DNA from: Cephalotrichum gorgonifer
Taxonomy: Eukaryota; Ascomycota; Sordariomycetes; Microascales; Microascaceae
Reading direction: 5' to 3'
DNA length: 64,000 nt
NCBI GenBank assembly: GCA_900312665.1
Contig: ONZQ02000007.1
Span: 513,156 to 577,155 of the forward strand
Under the pieces are notes generated by a model, which had not been told where the DNA came from, searched no databases, and saw only the letters and a list, made by a program, of their open reading frames with translations. Position numbers and translations under genes: made by a program. How positions within the stretch are numbered: position 1 is the stretch's first letter; each line of letters begins with the position of its first letter. Of this stretch, positions 1-10,362 are shown in pieces.

Positions 1-649
1 CGAGGTATGTTTCCCCTTGGATCTTAAACTCTATATCAAGTATATGTGGGTTCCTAACGCTCGTGCAGACTTGCCGCGGACTGCAACACCTCCACTCTCA
101 GAAGATTATCCATCGCGATATCAAATCCGACAACGTTCTATTGGACGCTCGCGGGAACGTCAAGATTAGTGAGTTGTTACCTCCCCCTCACCTACTTCCA
201 GCACGATCTACAGGTTTACGGTGCTAACCACGATATGTACAGCTGATTTCGGCTTCTGCGCTAAGCTCACGGAAACTAAGTCCAAGCGAGCCACCATGGT
301 CGGGACCCCCTACTGGATGGCCCCAGAGGTCGTCAAGCAGAAGGAGTACGGGCCCAAGGTCGACATCTGGTCCCTGGGAATCATGGCCATCGAGATGATT
401 GAGTCGGAGCCGCCCTACCTTAACGAGGAGCCCCTCAAGGCCCTCTACCTCATCGCCACGAACGGAACGCCAAGGCTGAAGAAGCCCGATAAGATCAGCA
501 AGGATCTCAAGGCCTTCCTCTCGGTGTGCCTGTGCGTCGAGGTCAAGTGTCGGGCCTCGGCAGACGAGCTGCTACTGCATGATTTCCTGAGACACGGATG
601 CCCGCTCGGGAGTCTCGCGGATCTGCTGGCGTTCAAGAAGTCGAAATAG
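1..649 (+). CDS. CLA4: PAK-family Ser/Thr protein kinase, Cla4-type (3' part only)
   Basis: This is the C-terminal half of a p21-activated kinase catalytic domain; the 5' part lies outside the window. Exons are read as 1-4, 69-168 and 243-649, with introns 5-68 (branch CTAAC near 52) and 169-242 (branch CTAAC near 223). Joined, they give the catalytic loop (IIHRDIKSDN), the DFG motif (TDFGFCAKL) and the activation segment (TMVGTPYWMAPE). The motifs FGFCAKL, LNEEPLKALYLIATNGTP and FLSVCLCV match Cla4 better than Ste20. Cla4-type PAKs bind Cdc42/Rac through CRIB and PH domains, not visible here, and act in septation, polarity and hyphal growth. The stop is TAG at 647-649. The family call is firm; Cla4 rather than Ste20 rests on remembered motifs. 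Confidence 0.88.
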
Positions 650-1987
650 GAGTTTGACGAGTGAAGGTTTTTGCGTAGGTGATTCGGCCATCTCTTCGGA
701 CAATGTTGTATGCCGTGTGCTTGAAAAGTATACGTCGCCACGAGTCCGTGTGCGATTTGTCCAAACGCGCCCAAGATACCTACCTACCCTCTTGCGTCTA
801 TATACATGGACTGATCTGTCGGCCGGTATGTCTATGGTGATTTTTTTTCGGCGTTACATAGGTTGGGAAAGGGGGAGGGTTCATTTGAAGCTGTGTCACT
901 GGCATGTTTAATATCAAAGCAACTGAAATATTATTTATTTATTTTACCCTAAGTGCAACGGGCGCTTCCCTAGATAAATATCTCTTGCCTGGACTTTCAC
1001 GGTGAGCTATGCCTTGGTTTGAAAGGAGAGGGTTGCGGGCAAGGTACAATCTGGTCCACCATTACCTACCGTATTAGTAGATGAACTCGAAGCTTATCTT
1101 GATTTGAGTTGACGCTAGCTGAAGAGAAGGTGTTGGCAATGACCAAGCATTTCTGGAAGGGAATTTCTAGTTCATAGGCTCAGTTGGATTTTCCTCAGTT
1201 ACATTTAATACACGTATTGATATGTCGGCTACGCACATCCATGTGTCCATGTATATCGTGAGTGGTGGCAGCGGATGAGATACATAGGAGAGCAATTGAG
1301 GATATACATGTAGGACCAGCCATATGAGCTAGCAAGGGAATTTAAGTCCTGGTTCAGTCGTCGAAGACGAGGGGATCTAGGTATTATCTGACGGGTTGTG
1401 ATGACCGAGGCAAGGAGTCGAGCGTGTAAGCGAGTAAAGTCTAAGTGGTAGTTTTCCACGATTTAAAGCTCTATTGGCACAATGAAACTACTATTGGCGT
1501 CGTATACGTCGGTGTCGGCCTCAGGAGCATGGCATCATTTATAAGTACAAGGCTTAGGCGTTCATGAAAACATTCGAGTGCCATCGTGGTTGGTGCACGG
1601 GAAGTGTTGCTGTTGCTCTGAGATTTTGCTGTTGGGGGATGAAACTGGCTCCACGTGACTTCGAACTATCCGCCACCAGAGGCGCGTCTGGAAACGCCTC
1701 GATTTTTTTTTAAGCCTCGGGCGGGCCGCCCTGCTACGTACTCTGTATAATATCCAGGAAGGCCTCACTCACATTGATTCCACGTCGACCATCCAAGAGC
1801 CTTCGATTTCCCAACGCTTTCTCGACAACCGCGCCCCCGACCCAGCACTTCCATCTACTCTCTCAGCGTTGAAATTCCTTGCCGACCCACCTCACGCCCT
1901 TCTCCAATATCTAATACGAGTGCGTCCTATTTGGTTACCTATGGGTATACTAGCATAAACCCATCACGTCTCTGTCGTGTCGTAGAC
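650..1987. other. Intergenic, no gene seen
   Basis: This is the 3' flank of the kinase and the promoter side of the RING gene. Short frames occur on both strands but none has codon bias, a domain or splice support. There is a pyrimidine-rich stretch at about 1790-1870 upstream of the RING gene start. Confidence 0.6.
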
Positions 1988-4537
1988 ATGGCTACTACGA
2001 CCATCACAGACTCCCAGAGGGAGCTTATTAGGTTTGCTCCGCCCCCCCAGGCACGTCCTTTGACGCTACCGTGGACGGCACGTTCTGACACCCGCTAGCT
2101 CCCTCTCTCCCGACGAGATCCCCATCAAGCTCCGATGCGCCAACTGTAGCAAGTTGGCCATAAACGCCTTCCGCCTCCCGTGCTGCGAGCAAGCAATCTG
2201 CGAGACCTGTGAGATCTAACCCCCCCGCTTCGTCTTCCGCGGAGACTCAACTTCGTGCTGGCGCGTGTGCTTGTCGCTAATGCTCAAAATAAGGCCACTC
2301 CAGCCTCCCAACCTCCTGCCCCGTGTGCGAACACTCGCCCCTCTCCGCCGACGACTGCAAGTTGCATAAGTCCCTTCGCACCACGGTGCGCGTCTTTCTC
2401 CGTAGTGAAGAGAAGAAGAGGGATAACCTGAAGCTCAAGGAGGCGAAGGAGCAGGCGGCCGATGTGAAGGATGAGACGTCAACGCCGGTGGCGCATCCAC
2501 CTAGCGCTACCGAGCCGATCCAGGCTCAGGTGCAAGGACAGGGTGAGGTGGAGTCGATGCCCACTGCATCGGGGATGGAAGGCGAGTCGCAGGGCGATAA
2601 GCCTCCGGCCGTGAACGGCGATTCCGTCGAGGGCGAGGAAACTCAGGTTGCCGCGCCCAGTGGGAACTCTCTGGTACGTTTCGCATGTCCATAGCGAGCC
2701 GGCCTTGGTTTTACTTGCGTCTAACTAGCGACTATTACAGGATATTACCACCGTCGACGAGAGAGAGCAAAGCGCAGAAAATGACCAAGCCGCTGTAGTC
2801 GATAATGATGGCAACGCCGAGGAGATAGCCCCAGAGTCTATCGAAGATGCTGGCGACGCGGAGAAGGCCACCCCCGAGGATGACGCACAATCTCAAATGG
2901 GCGCTGGTGGGAATTACGGCTACGGTGCCTCGAACGGCACGATGCCAAACATGGGGTTCGCGGGTGCAGGAGCTGGTGATTACAACCAGATGCAGATGAT
3001 GCTCGCCATGCAAAACGGCATGCAACCCAATGCCTTTGCTGGGTTTCCGATGATGGGTTCGTTCAAGCCACCTCCCTCCCCCTTTTCTCGCCACTATCTG
3101 CGTTATGGACAGATGCTGACCTCCTCAGGTATGCCAGGAATGAACATGGATCCTTCGGTGATGCAGAACATGTACATGAACATGAACGGTGGCTACAATC
3201 AAGGCATGGGCATGAACATGGGCATGGCGGGTTATGGAGGGGGTGGCGAGAACTGGAACGAACAGCAGCAGCAATCATGGAATTCTTTCGGCCAGGATAG
3301 TTACAATCATGCAAACTCTCATGGCATGGGCGTCGGTGGCGGCGGTGGTGACTATGGCAACTATAACTCTGGTCCTCACCAGCAGACAGGCTTCAATCAA
3401 GGTAACTTTGGTGGCCACCAGCAGTTCAATAACTACCAAAGAGGCAACTTCGTCGGCGGGTTCCGAGGCCGCGGCCGCGGGAGGGGCGGTTACCAGGACG
3501 GTTATGGCCGCGGGAGGTTCTACGGACAGCCGAATTTCGGAAACCAAAACTTTGGGGGCCAGAACCAGGGCAACTATCAGCAGCAGCAGCAGCAACCGTA
3601 CGGCATGCCCGGCGCGACCCAGGGACACGAACAAGGCGGGGCTGCGGATGACACCGGTGGCGAGAACAAGACCGACGACGCCACTGATAGAGGTAAAGAT
3701 GGAACGGCTGACGCTGGCTCGCAGCCTGCCGGCGACCAGGTAACTCCCTCCGTGAGCCGGGATCCCTCACAAGTAGTTGACGGCGACGGAACGCAGGGTC
3801 CACCCCGTCCCATGACTGCCACGCCACAGGGCGACGCCCTGGGTGGCACGAACAACGCTCGAGGCTACGCGAAGGTGATGTCGGTTGCGAACCCGGATGT
3901 CCCGATCAATGCGCCTACGGGGCCCAAGGCTATGCGCCAGGGCCTGCCAAACACGAGCGTTGCGCACCTCCGTGCGCGGGGGCTCCTCGTGGATGAGGAG
4001 AGACGGTACCCGCAGGAACATGGCAGCGCTGATCTGGACAGTAATACGGAGGACAGGCGGCGGTCGGGGGCTAATTCTCCGGCGCGGCACCGGGACGCCG
4101 AGCGCGAGTACCACGGTGAGAGAAGCCGGGGCCGCGAAAGAGAGAACGGCAGCAGAACGGAAGAGCTCAACGGGAGGCAGGATCGGGACCGGTCGAGATC
4201 GTCGGGTAGCAGGAGCCGGGGCCGCGACCGTAGTAGGAGCCGAAAGAGAAAGAGCTCTCACCGACACAGCAGGCGGGACAGGTCAGAGTCAGCGGCGGGC
4301 ACCGACGAGCTGCGCGAGAGGCGGAAGCATAGGAGCCGGAAGCACTCGTCGCGCGCCGGGGACGAGGAGGAGGTGAGGAGGTCGAAGTCGAGGTCCGCGT
4401 CGGCCGATGAGTCGAAGAGGTCGAGCCGGAGGAGTAGGCGAGATCGGGAGCCGGAGACGGAGAAGAGGAGTGAGAGGCACCGGGACGAGGACCGGCGGAG
4501 GCGACACCATCGCGAGGACAGGGATCGAGACAGGGAT

Positions 4538-4573
<36 letters not shown>

Positions 4574-5119
4574 GGTGAGAAACATAAGGAGCGCGATCGG
4601 GACCACGATCGCGAGAAGGACCGGGATCGGGACAGGGACCGCAAGGACCGCCGGGATAGGGACAGGGATCGCGAGAAGAGGCACCGAAGCCGGAGACACA
4701 CGCCCGAGCCGGAGCCCAGCAGGGGGGAGAAGGAGAAGCCCGACAAGCCGGCGGATAGCCTACACACGTTCTTCCCGGGGATGGAGAGGATGAACTCCAA
4801 GTCTTCGAACATCAAGTCCAAGGGCCTGGTCGATCGCCGCGCCTCCCAGTCCCAGGGGCAGGCCGCCGTCTCGTCCTCTGCCGACGCCGGGAAGGACCCG
4901 CACACACTGGAGAGGGAGGCGAGGGATAGGGAGAGGCTGCTGAAGGAGGCGCAGAGGATGGCGACGCTGTCGGGCGGGACGAAGAGGGGGAGGGTGGACG
5001 ACGACGATGAGTGGAGGCGGAGGAGGAAGGGGAGGAGGAGCGAGGCTGTCTCGGGGGACGATTCGGAGGCTAGGATGAGGAGGTTGGAGGAGGAGAGGGA
5101 GGCGGCTAGGTGGGGGTAG
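1988..5119 (+). CDS. RING-type zinc-finger protein with RGG-rich middle and RS/RD-rich C-terminus
   Basis: Exons are 1988-2031, 2099-2208, 2294-2673, 2741-3056 and 3129-5119, giving 946 aa. The last intron (3057-3128, 72 nt, branch TGCTGAC) is in phase and free of stops, so retaining it would give 970 aa. Residues about 15-75 carry paired cysteines (CANC, CC, CETC, CPVC) followed by D-x-L-x-K-SLR-x2-V, the pattern of RBBP6/Mpe1-type RINGs, but no DWNN domain precedes it. Then come an acidic stretch, a Gly/Asn/Met/Gln-rich region with RGRGRGRGG, and a long Ser-Arg/Arg-Asp tail. RS and RGG tracts suggest RNA binding or nuclear-speckle location and the RING suggests ubiquitin ligase activity; both are inferences. 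The ATG at 1988 gives a start just before the RING. The first donor, GTTTGC, is weak, but phase and the resulting RING support it. Confidence 0.85.
4541..4573 (+). repeat. GAGACC hexanucleotide repeat encoding Arg-Asp dipeptides
   Basis: A perfect GACCGA-type tandem repeat lies inside the RING gene and encodes an RD run in its RS-like tail. It is flanked by less perfect GGATCGAGACA units. Confidence 0.85.
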
Positions 5120-6062
5120 ACTGTTTACCCCCCCAGCTTCTCCCTGGAGTACCAGGCAGGGCATGGCTCAGCCCCGAGAGGATAAGGGGAATGGAGCGCC
5201 ACTGTGCATAGGACCACCACAACAGCCACCCCCGAAGGAAACACTTGCTTGGCCTGGGCGCGGGCCTCTCCCTAGGCACGCGCAAATCTCACCTCCACAC
5301 GCTACGAATGGATCTATAGGTCACATTAAACTCACAATATCAAGGGGGGCGTTTTGCCCGAGAGGGAGAAAAAGAAGGGAAATCCATGTATGAGATAATA
5401 ACTAGTTGGGGGGATGAGCTTTGTATTAGTGCCCCGAACGAGGGGTGGGCGAGCTCTAGCTGTGGAATGGAAAAGGAGAAGATTGCAACATGTCCTAGTC
5501 TCCCTTTAAAGTGTTGTAGCGTACACAGTACGCGTATCGTGCTATCTAACACATAGTAGAGCAGAGTTTGGGGCGAGGACAAGAGGAGCTGTTAAACAAG
5601 TAGCGCAATACTCTCCCTCTATACACTCTCCTAACGCACTACTAGTGGTACACCGGATTCTTCTCCAATTAGGCCAGAACCACCTGCCGAAGAAAAGAAA
5701 GAAGAAGAAATGTAACGAAAAATAAGTGCCAGATAGCCACCGTAACATCACCCAATATTGAAAACACTAGATAAGGAACCCCCCTATAAAGGGGGTGTGT
5801 GAGAGGAAAGAGTCGGAAATGAGTTGACATTCACAAAAAAAAACATGCTATAAACCGTGGTAAAAAAAAAATAGGAAAGTGTCAGGACACAGGCGCAATA
5901 CACGGCACCTTGCTTCCTCGCACACCTTCAAGTTCAACCCTGCCGCCAGTGTTAACCCGGCGTGCCCCCCTTCCCCCTCCCCCTTTTCAGCTCCCCTCCA
6001 ACCCACTTGTGTTGGAGAAACACGGCGCGCTCTCACAATCCCAGTCCTCAACAGCCACCCGC
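5120..6062. other. Convergent intergenic region, no gene seen
   Basis: The RING gene and the Rab5 gene both end into this stretch. It contains only short shadow frames and A- and C-runs (5842-5850, 5862-5870), consistent with 3' UTRs. No RNA gene was recognised. Confidence 0.6.
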
Positions 6063-6939
6063 CTAACAAGCGCATCCCTCCTTCGCGTTGGCTGCGCCCG
6101 CGGAGAGCTGAACCCTCTGCTCGTCGCCCGCCCTCGCGGCGCTGCTCGCCCCCGGCACCCTCGCGCTCCTCAGGCTGGTCTCGGGGATTGCGTTCGCTAT
6201 GGCCGTGAAGACCTCCTCGACCTTCTCCCCCGTCTTCGCGCTCGTCTCGAAGAACAGCAGGCCCTCCTCGTCCGCGTACGCCTTCGCCTCCTCGGTCGAC
6301 ACCTTCCTGGCACCCGAGGACTCCTCGTCGCCGTCGGGGGCGGGGGCGGACTCGTCAGACGTCGCGAGGTCGAGCTTGTTGCCCACGAGGGCGATGACGA
6401 TGCCGGGCGACGCCTGGCGCTGGAGCTCGGCGACCCAGTGCTTGGCCTTCACGAGGGAGGTGGGCTTCGTGAGGTCGTAGACCACGAGGGCGGCCTGGGC
6501 GTTGCGGTAGTACATGGGTGCGAGGGAGGCGAAGCGCTCCTGGCCCGCAGTGTCCCATATCTCAAACTTGATCGTCCGGGTGGGTAGGTTGCATTTTTGT
6601 GTGAGGAAGGCGGCTGAAAGGGGGGGCCAGTCGTCAGTAAGTACGGAAGAGTCCTCTACTTCGGAGGGGGAGGGGCAAGGGTGCAAGGGGGAAGCATACC
6701 GCCGATGGTGGGCTCCTTGTTTTCTTGGAAGTCGTTGTTGACGAAGCGAAGGACGAGAGAGGACTGGCCGGGTGTTAGCTGGACCCTCCACACACACACA
6801 TGCACCGAATGTTCCGCGGTTTTTAGGAAACTCTTTAATATCGTGGAAAACCGGGGCGGCTCACCTTTCCGACGGCGGCTTCTCCGAGCAGCACCAGCTT
6901 TACGCTGCTGCTGGGTTTGGGAGCGTTAGGATCCGCCAT
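6063..6939 (-). CDS. YPT5: Rab5-family small GTPase (Ypt5/Vps21)
   Basis: Exons on the minus strand are 6939-6865, 6763-6700 and 6613-6063, giving 229 aa. Visible are the P-loop GEAAVGKSS (residues 19-27), the switch I region with EPTIGAAF, WDTAGQE (switch II), NKLDL, and ETSAKTGE. The protein ends in Cys-Ala-Cys, a CXC signal for geranylgeranylation. Rab5 proteins act on early endosomes in vesicle tethering and fusion. The region between NKLDL and the ETSAK motif carries an acidic insert (DESAPAPDGDEES). Family identity is clear; which of the fungal Rab5 paralogues it is cannot be decided here. It is divergent from the Kri1 gene. Confidence 0.93.
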
Positions 6940-7671
6940 GGCTAGTTCTGTAGCGTAAGGGCGACGCCGATATCGAGGAGAACGAGGATCGAACGATTAT
7001 CTAGGTGATTAATATCGGTGCCTAGACACGGTCCTCTCCGCAAGCCGAACAAAGCGATGTGAGCCTTTCGGGGGGGTCTTCTCGGGTGCTTTTTAAAGGA
7101 CGCGCGTCTTCGGGCTCTGAATGCGGAAGAGTTAAAGGAGCTTCGCTGCCTGGATTTGAACGAGTCGTGATGGTAGCGGCCTTGATGAAATGGTTGGGTG
7201 GTGTGAGCTCGGTGTATGCAAGAGGTGAAGTCGGGAAGTTGGAAGTCGTATGCAGCGGATGATGGATGACGAAGTGGTTGGGGGCACCGTCTCGGCGGTA
7301 CCTGGGCTCCAGTGTCTGCAAGTTACAGGTCTAGCCCCACTGTGCAAGTATGGACGAGTACTAAGGTACTTGTAGTATTAGTGGTTCGTCGTCCAAGTAA
7401 AACGCCCGAAGCGGCCGAGCATGTGGAAACCATTGTGGGTACAGCTGCCGTCAGCGCTCGCCAGCCGCCAGGTTTTCACCTACGCAAAGTACAAACCTAA
7501 TACGTAGTACACCCCCACACCCTTGTCATCGGCTAAATAGTTCACCCGTCCACCGCCATCACCCCACGGCAGAAAAAGTTCCAAGCAAAAAAGTTTAGTG
7601 GAAAAGTGAAGCAGCCTGGTGAAGCATTCCTCGATACGTTTTCTGGCCAAAAAGTAAGCCACTTATCGACG
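6940..7671. promoter_or_regulatory. Divergent promoter region, Rab5 and Kri1 genes
   Basis: This 732-bp stretch between two divergently transcribed starts must hold both promoters. A minus-strand frame at 7022-7321 has no domain or codon bias and is probably leader sequence. No specific factor site is called. Confidence 0.5.
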
Positions 7672-9820
7672 ATGCACCCCGACAGGTTAGCAAGACTGCC
7701 AGAGGCCACGAGGCCGGCGGCAAAGGCCCCCAAGGTCCCTAAGCCTTCCAAGGCCCCTAAGACCGCCAATCCCGCCCCGCAGGCTCCCAAGAAGTCTCTC
7801 TTCGACGATAGCGATTCGGACGCCGACGATGGCGGGGTACAGCTCAAGGTGAACGAGGAGTACGCAAAGCGATTCGAGCACAACAAGAAGCGCGAGGAGC
7901 GACAGAAACGTACGTCTCCCCCTGACACACTTCTTACTGTTTTGTTAAACCTCGCTCCTCCTTCACCCCCTCCTCTCATACTAACGGGTATCTTGCGCAG
8001 TCGAGGAAAAGTACAAGGGAGATGGCGATTCAGAGTCGGACTCTACCAGTGAGTCCGAGGACGAAGACGCCTTTCTTGCGACCGAAGACCTGGACGTTCA
8101 CATATCCGAGACCCTGAACGCCCTCAAGTCCAAGGACCCTCGAATCTACGACAAGAACGTCAAGTTCTTCCCCCAAAAAGACACCCCTGAGACTGGGCCC
8201 GAGAAGAAGAAGGAAAAGCCCGTGTTCCTAAAGGATTACCACCGTGAGCGCTACCTCTCCGGCAAAGCCAACGAACTCCCCGAAGATGACGACGACGCCG
8301 ACGAGGGCGCCCCCAAGACATACGTCCAGGAGCAGGCAGACCTGAAGAAGTCCATCGTGGCGGAGATCAAGGCCGCCGCCGAGTCAGACGAGGACGCGGA
8401 AGCCGACTTCCTCAAGCCGAAGGAGAAGTCGAAGAAGAGGAAGGCCGACAAGGAAGACGCCGCCTCGAAGCGCGAGATCACCCAGGCCGACATCGCCAAC
8501 GCGGGCGACAACCCGGAGGCGTACCTCTCCAACTTCATGGCGTCCAGGGCGTGGGCCGCCGCGCCCGACGGTTCCAACTGGCAGGCCTTCGAGTCTGACG
8601 ACGGCGGCGACTCGGACCTTGAGAAGGCGGACGAGATAGAGGCGGCCTACAACATGCGCTTCGAGGACCCGACGAAGTCGAACGAGGTGCTCAAGTCGTA
8701 CGCGCGTGATGTGGCCGCGGAGAAGTCGGTGCGGCGGGAGGCCCTGACGGGGAGGAAGAGGCAGAGGGAGCTCGAGAAGGAGAGGAAGGCGGAGGCGAAG
8801 AGGGAGAGGGCGGAGGAGAAGGCGAGGCTGAAGAAGCTGAAGCTCGAGGAGGCGTCGGTGAAGCTGGAGAAGATCAGGGCCACCGCGGGGCTGAGCGGGA
8901 AGAGTATCTCCGACGAGGAGCTGCTGCAGATCCTGGAAGGTGCGTGGGAGGATGATAAGTGGGAGGAGGAGATGAAGAAGCGGTTCGGGGAGGAGTATTA
9001 CGCTGCAGACGACGGCGCCAGTTCGAGCGAGGAGGAGGATAGCGATGACGAGGACCCGGACAAGAAGAAGAAGAAGAAGAAGCCAAAGAAGCCAAAGTGG
9101 GACGACGACATCGACATCACGGACGTGGTCGGCGAAGACTACGTGGATGCCGCGCCCGCCATCACACTCAGCGACATAGAAGACGAGGGCGAGGACCACG
9201 GGAACGGCGGCGGGGAAGACGCGGAGTCAGACGATGACGAGGACTCCCGACCCGCCAAGAAGCGCAAGTCCAAGGACCACAAGCGCGAGCGCGAGTCGGC
9301 GCGGCGCGCGGCGAAGAAGACCCGCCAGGCGCTCGACCAGCTCGTCTCCACCAAGATCGAGCTCGAGTCCCCGGCCATCCTCGACCCCGCCAACAAGCCC
9401 GAGGGGCAGCCGGCCTTCCGGTGGAGGGAGACGTCCCCGCGCGCCTTCGGCATGACTAGCGCCGACATCCTCCTCGCGCCCTCGGACGCCGCGCTGAACC
9501 AGTTCGCCGGTATCAAGAAGTACGCCTCGTGGCGGGACACCGAGTCCAAGAGGAGGGACAAGAAGAGGCTGGGCAAGAAGGCCCGCTTGAGGCAGTGGAG
9601 GAGGGAGACGTTCGGGAAGGAGTTCGAGAACGGCATCGTCTTCGACCCCGCGGCAGCCGCCGCCGCGGACCGCGACGCGGTCGACGCAAAGGTAGAGGAG
9701 AGGGGCGCCGAGGAGCTGGCGGGCGAGAAGAAGAAGAGGAAGAGGAAGAGGGGCCACAGGAAGGCCGCCGCCGCCGATGCGGACGGCGATGTCGAGATGG
9801 ACGTGGATGCGGAGGCGTGA
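7672..9820 (+). CDS. KRI1: Kri1, nucleolar 40S ribosome-biogenesis factor
   Basis: Exons are 7672-7909 and 8001-9820 (intron donor GTACGT, branch near the CTAAC at 7981), giving 685 aa. The N-terminus has an acidic KSLFDDSDSD block and the conserved VNEEYAKRFEHNKKREE...LEEKY segment. FFPQKD, FLKDYHRERYLSG and a long Lys/Glu-rich coiled region follow. The C-terminal part has FRWRETSPRAFGMTSADILLAPSDAALNQFAGIKKYA and a basic RDKKRLGKKARLRQWRRETFG motif, typical of Kri1 C-terminal domains. Kri1 works with Krr1 in pre-18S rRNA processing in the nucleolus (known from yeast). The ATG at 7672 is the first in frame; the exact start is less certain than the rest. Confidence 0.92.
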
Positions 9821-10362
9821 AGGAAGTTAGCAGATTTCTTTTTTGTACAATCTTTTGAGTTGACGGGGGGGGGTTAATCAGGGATACCAAAAAATAAACA
9901 AAAAGATTATATCCAATTTTTTTAAACGTAAAATGAGNNNNNNNNNNNNNNNNNNNNAAATATTCCGTGCCCCCAGATGAAATCCACATCCTATCTGGGC
10001 CACCTCACCACCCTCTGCCTACCTACTGATTTCCCTCGATAGACCCCGAGAACATGACATCGGCTATACTCGAGGCCTTCTAACTCCCAACGAATCAGAG
10101 ACGCCCCCCCCCTTTCCCCTTCCCCCGGAACGCAATAGAACTCCCGCCGGGAGAAGACCGCAAAAGCAAAAAAAACACATACTCCACACTGAGTGAAATG
10201 CCCATGTTGGCATAACCTCCGGCTAACCGGCCCGAGACAAATACCACCCATCCTATCCCTATTTCCATTCCTTGATAAGACACGCCACAAGACACCGCCA
10301 GACTACTGGAAACATCTCAAAACATCACCAATCACCCAACTCACTTATACAAGAAATGGCCC
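9821..10362. other. Convergent intergenic region with a 20-N assembly gap
   Basis: The Kri1 gene and the Zn-cluster regulator both end here. Ns occupy 9938-9957. The flanks are A/T-rich on the left and C-rich on the right (C run at about 10105-10114). No gene was seen. Confidence 0.7.

Noticed and set aside
3767..4905. Minus-strand Ser/Arg-rich frames under the RING gene tail
   Set aside because: The RS/RD repeats translate into Ser/Arg repeats on the opposite strand as well; no start, splice or domain support.
7022..7347. Minus-strand frames in the Rab5 upstream region
   Set aside because: They lie in the divergent promoter/leader, with no domain or splice link to Rab5.
8384..9199. 271-aa minus-strand frame opposite Kri1
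   Set aside because: Leu/Arg/Val-rich mirror of Lys/Glu codons in Kri1; no domain.
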